From JBDLIL01 sp039714855 (lineage in GTDB: Bacteria; Patescibacteriota; Microgenomatia; UBA1400; PJMF01), in contig JBDLIL010000046.1 of the NCBI GenBank assembly GCA_039714855.1, positions 1 to 7,525 of the forward strand: 7,525 nucleotides of DNA. The letters run 5' to 3'. Under the pieces are notes generated by a model. It ran no database searches, was not told where the DNA came from, and saw nothing but the letters and a program-made list of their open reading frames with translations. The position numbers were made by a program, and so were the translations under genes. Below are positions 4,553 to 7,525 of this stretch, one piece after another. Each line of letters opens with the position of its first letter. The stretch's first letter is position 1.

Positions 4553-5495
4553 GTTTTATCGCTTTTTCTATTGCTGGTGCAATTTCTTTTTTACGGCTTA
4601 ACTTGGGACCAATGTCAATAATTTGATCTTTGGCTGTAGTATTGAAAGCTTTTTCTGATAATACTTGCTCTTCATTTGAGAGCAAGATAATTTTACTATT
4701 AACATTTAGAATATCGCTGACTACCACAAATAATAAATCTACTTTTTCAGCTGTCTTTACACTTGCCATTGCTGCTAATATCCCAGCCTTTTTATCTGTA
4801 AAAATTAGATCTTGTTCTACTGTTTCTATTTGATTGATAAAAACTTTTTTGTCGCCAAAATCATAAATTTTGTAGTCGTTTTTAACAATTTCTTCATCTG
4901 ATAGTTTTGTCACGCTAGACTTAGCCTTAAAAATTTCTAAAGCAAAAGCGTCTATATCAGTAATTTCTGCTAGCTTAGCAAGTTCTTGAAGATATTTTTT
5001 ATCTTTGTTGGTACTAGTAGCACTCTTTAAATTAACAGTGTCAGAAATGATGGCAGCTAGCATTAAGCTTGCAAGAGTTTTGTCAGGCACAATGTCATTT
5101 TTCTTCATGAAAAAGTAAACTATAGTGCAAGTGCTGCCCCAAGGTTTAAAATTTAAGAAAATTGGTGAATTAAAATTAATATTTGCTTTATGATGATCAA
5201 CTATTTCAGTTATTTGCTCTGCTTTAATTCCGGTTAATCTTTGCGCTTCTTCATTGTGATCTACCAAAACTATTTTATCTTCATCACTGATATTACTAGC
5301 GCTAATTTCTTTGGGAGAATCTACTTCGAATTTTTGAAATAAATATTCTGTTTCTGGATTCAATGGGTCGGTGATAACGGGTACGGCATTGCTATAACCA
5401 AAGCAATCTTTTTGCTTGTAAAGCTCTGCTAGTGCCATAGCAGCAACTACTGCATCTGTGTCTGGTTTTCTGTGGCCTATGATATATGTTTTCAT
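4536..5495 (-). CDS. ppaC: Manganese-dependent (family II) inorganic pyrophosphatase
   Basis: 319 residues, the usual length (B. subtilis about 309), with no CBS or DRTGG insert. It hydrolyses cytosolic pyrophosphate to two phosphates with Mn2+. The DHH-type metal ligands are all present: H8, D12 and D14 in GHRKPDTDA, D79 in LVDHNE, H101-H102 in VDHHK, and D152 in IISDT. The DHHA2 domain follows, with the substrate-binding SRKKEI at 300-305 (Arg301, Lys302). The start ATG shares four bases with the gyrB stop (ATGA), with GGAG eight bases upstream. The end overlaps gyrA by 17 bases. A stand-alone DHH phosphodiesterase is less likely because of the SRKK motif and length. Placement between the gyrase genes suggests expression tied to DNA metabolism, though no physical link with gyrase is implied. 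Confidence 0.94.
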   Translation of the reverse strand: MKTYIIGHRKPDTDAVVAAMALAELYKQKDCFGYSNAVPVITDPLNPETEYLFQKFEVDSPKEISASNISDEDKIVLVDHNEEAQRLTGIKAEQITEIVDHHKANINFNSPIFLNFKPWGSTCTIVYFFMKKNDIVPDKTLASLMLAAIISDTVNLKSATSTNKDKKYLQELAKLAEITDIDAFALEIFKAKSSVTKLSDEEIVKNDYKIYDFGDKKVFINQIETVEQDLIFTDKKAGILAAMASVKTAEKVDLLFVVVSDILNVNSKIILLSNEEQVLSEKAFNTTAKDQIIDIGPKLSRKKEIAPAIEKAIKHDRRE

Positions 5496-7513
5496 ACGTC
5501 TAACTCCGCCATTTTGGCACGGCTTTGAATAAATTTTTTCCTTGGTGGGACGTCGTCTCCCATTAAAGTAGTAAAGGTTTCATCGGCTTTGTTGGCATCG
5601 TCTATGGTGACTTTTTTCAAAATCCTAGTCTTAGGATTCATAGTGGTATCCCAAAGTTGCTCCGGATTCATTTCACCTAGACCCTTATAGCGCTGAGTTC
5701 CTATTTTGGCATCAGCTTTTGTTTTCAAAATTTTCTGAATTAGCTCTTCTCTTTCCTCTTCGCTATAAACATAAATTTCTTCTTTTTTACCATGAGTGAT
5801 TTTATAAAGTGGTGGCATGGCCACATACAGATAACCCTGCTTAACTACTTCTGGCAAATGTCTAAAAAAGAAAGTCAGACCCAAAGTAGTGATATGCTCA
5901 CCATCTACATCGGCATCATTCATAAGAATAATTCTGTGATAACGCAGTTTTTTATCATCAAAGGTTTCGCCGATACCAGCTCCCAGGGCAACCACTAGCT
6001 GTTTTAATTCTTCAAAAGCAACTATTTTGTCTAAGCGTGCACGCTCAGTATTAAGAATTTTGCCTTTAAGTGGGAAGATGGCTTGAAATTTGCGATCTCT
6101 GCCTTGTTTGGCACTACCACCGGCAGAGTCACCCTCTACTATGTAGATTTCTGATTCTTCAGCTATTCTACTTTGGCAATCAGCTAACTTGCCTGGTAAC
6201 GAGCTACCTTCTAGTGCACCTTTGCGAATGACAGCATCTTTGGCAGCCCTAGCGGCCATGCGAGCCCTTGCGGCGAGCATGACTTTTTCAATAATAGTTT
6301 TTCCAACTTTAGGATTTTCTTCCAAGAATGTCTCAAAACTATCTTTAAAAATTTGATATACAGCAGATTGGGCCTCAGTATTATTTAATTTAGCCTTGGT
6401 TTGAGATTCAAATTGCAGATCATTGGCCGACATTTTTACGAATACTACAGCAGTTAGACCTTCTTTGAGGTCATCAGTGGAAAAACTTTCTTTTTCTTTT
6501 AAGAGCGAGTGTTTGTTGGCGTAGTCTTTTAAGACTCGATTCAAGCCCATCCTAAAACCGGTTAAATGTGCACCGCCATCTGGAGTGTGTATTACATTTA
6601 CGTAACTTTCCAAACGCTCATTAAAGCTGTCAGCATATTGCAAAGCTACTTCTACCCCAATCTGTTTATCTGACTCTGGGTCTTGCCAATTATTATTAAT
6701 GTAAAAAACTTTATGCAATGGCTTTTTAGCCATGTTTAAGTGCGATACTAAAGATCTAATGCCACCTTCAAAATAAAAGTGCTTTTCTATGTTTTTAGAA
6801 ACATTGTAAAATTGAAAATAAAGACCAGCCATGAGATAGGCTCTATCTTTGAGGACATCTTCAACTATTTTGTCACTGAATTCTGTAGTCGAAAAAATAC
6901 TTTTGTCTGGAATAAAGTGAACTAGTGATCCTGTTTTATATTCTAATAAACTTTTTGATTGTTTTGGAAATATTTTGATTAACTCTGCTTCAGTTATTTT
7001 ATTTACTTTAGCTTTAGGTGTACCTTTGATATATTCTTGAAAGTGATAGCCGCCATCTCTTTTAACCACTACGCGCATAAGAGCAGATAGTGCATTTACA
7101 GCAGATGATCCTACCCCATGCAAGCCTCCAGAGGCCTGATAGGCAGTTTCTTCGAATTTGCCGCCAGCATGAAGCTTGGTCATTACTAACTCTAGCGCTG
7201 ACACTCCAGATTTATGAATATCTACGGGAATACCTCTGCCATTATCTAGAATACTAACAGATTGATCTCCAGCGATATTGGGCTCTGTGGCCGAGAATTC
7301 TTCTTCTGTAGTATCTGAGAGAAATAGTTGGATAGTTTTGCCAAAGCCAGCAATAGCTTCGTCTACGCCGTTATCGACAATTTCTTTAACCAAGTGGTGT
7401 AGTCCCCTACTATCAGTGGAGCCGATATACATACCAGGTCGTTTGCGCACCGGCTCTAGACCCTCTAGGACTTTAATCTCACTGGCTTTGTATTGATTGT
7501 TTACTTTGTGCAT
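5492..7513 (-). CDS. gyrB: DNA gyrase subunit B
   Basis: 673 residues, the compact form without the E. coli-type insert of about 165 residues. GyrB hydrolyses ATP to drive strand passage. GHKL ATPase: EIVDNGVDEA with Asn48, DNGRGIP (90-96), LHAGGKF (114-120) and GGLHGVG (129-135). The transducer carries QTKAKL with Lys373. TOPRIM: Glu460 in YIVEGDSAGG and the metal-binding D533, D535, D537 in NDADVDGEHI. The C-terminal region has QRYKGLGEMNPEQLW. Met1 is fixed by two in-frame stops (TGA TAA) just upstream, although no Shine-Dalgarno is seen in the 12 bases available. Residues about 66-84 add an acidic segment within the ATPase sheet relative to E. coli. ParE is the main alternative; the linked gyrA with a GyrA box favours GyrB. 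It heads the gyrB-ppaC-gyrA cluster. Confidence 0.96.
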   Translation of the reverse strand: MHKVNNQYKASEIKVLEGLEPVRKRPGMYIGSTDSRGLHHLVKEIVDNGVDEAIAGFGKTIQLFLSDTTEEEFSATEPNIAGDQSVSILDNGRGIPVDIHKSGVSALELVMTKLHAGGKFEETAYQASGGLHGVGSSAVNALSALMRVVVKRDGGYHFQEYIKGTPKAKVNKITEAELIKIFPKQSKSLLEYKTGSLVHFIPDKSIFSTTEFSDKIVEDVLKDRAYLMAGLYFQFYNVSKNIEKHFYFEGGIRSLVSHLNMAKKPLHKVFYINNNWQDPESDKQIGVEVALQYADSFNERLESYVNVIHTPDGGAHLTGFRMGLNRVLKDYANKHSLLKEKESFSTDDLKEGLTAVVFVKMSANDLQFESQTKAKLNNTEAQSAVYQIFKDSFETFLEENPKVGKTIIEKVMLAARARMAARAAKDAVIRKGALEGSSLPGKLADCQSRIAEESEIYIVEGDSAGGSAKQGRDRKFQAIFPLKGKILNTERARLDKIVAFEELKQLVVALGAGIGETFDDKKLRYHRIILMNDADVDGEHITTLGLTFFFRHLPEVVKQGYLYVAMPPLYKITHGKKEEIYVYSEEEREELIQKILKTKADAKIGTQRYKGLGEMNPEQLWDTTMNPKTRILKKVTIDDANKADETFTTLMGDDVPPRKKFIQSRAKMAELDV
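5504..5507 (-). promoter_or_regulatory. Shine-Dalgarno of ppaC
   Basis: GGAG on the minus strand lies within the last codons of gyrB, eight bases before the ppaC ATG at 5495. It is the clearest ribosome-binding site in the window, and together with the ATGA overlap it supports this start and translational coupling to gyrB. Confidence 0.6.
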
Positions 7514-7525
7514 TATGATTTATCA

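Noticed and set aside
5492..5494. UGA recoding (code 25)
   Set aside because: TGA ends gyrB exactly at the ppaC start, and none of the genes needs UGA read through.

Overview
The window is bacterial, AT-rich and tightly packed. All three full-length protein genes lie on the minus strand and overlap: gyrB (7513-5492), a family II inorganic pyrophosphatase (5495-4536) and gyrA (4552-1832). A fourth minus-strand gene (1318 to the left edge) is cut by the window and encodes an exported protein with a polysaccharide-deacetylase-like barrel. TGA is used as a stop at the end of gyrB and no reading frame needs UGA to be decoded as an amino acid, so code 25 (SR1/Gracilibacteria) is not indicated. The low GC, overlapping genes, a tRNA without an encoded CCA, divergent gyrase sequences and the style of the exported protein suggest a Patescibacteria/CPR-type genome. 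That is an inference from style, not a taxonomic result.

Right to left (5'->3' on the minus strand): gyrB and the pyrophosphatase gene share an ATGA stop/start. The pyrophosphatase gene and gyrA overlap by 17 bases. The two gyrase subunits and a PPi-hydrolysing enzyme are therefore probably made from one coupled transcript. GyrB+GyrA form the ATP-driven supercoiling enzyme; the pyrophosphatase removes the PPi released by nucleic-acid synthesis and aminoacylation. After gyrA comes a tRNA-Ala(GGC) on the opposite strand with a good sigma70-type promoter. Next is a 424-base non-coding stretch (1319-1742), then the exported-protein gene.

The non-coding stretch is the most unusual part. On the minus strand it holds (i) a 68-77 nt tRNA-like element with a T-arm, a G3:U70 acceptor pair and an A73-equivalent, but no proper D-arm; (ii) a promoter-like TTGAAA-N16-TATATT; (iii) a candidate small RNA of about 72 nt. 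The small RNA would begin with 15 nt perfectly complementary to the anticodon arm of the tRNA-like element, continue into a hairpin, and end in a strong intrinsic terminator. I know of no described system with this layout.

The second theme is palindromic repeats inside protein genes. Two copies of one element family (CCTCTCC..GGAGAGG hairpin, a second hairpin, then GGTGAGG) lie in frame in gyrA and in the exported-protein gene. A different palindromic repeat lies in frame in the signal peptide of the latter. Degenerate pieces occur at the gyrA stop codon and in the intergenic stretch. They resemble, in behaviour, the Rickettsia palindromic elements that insert into coding genes.
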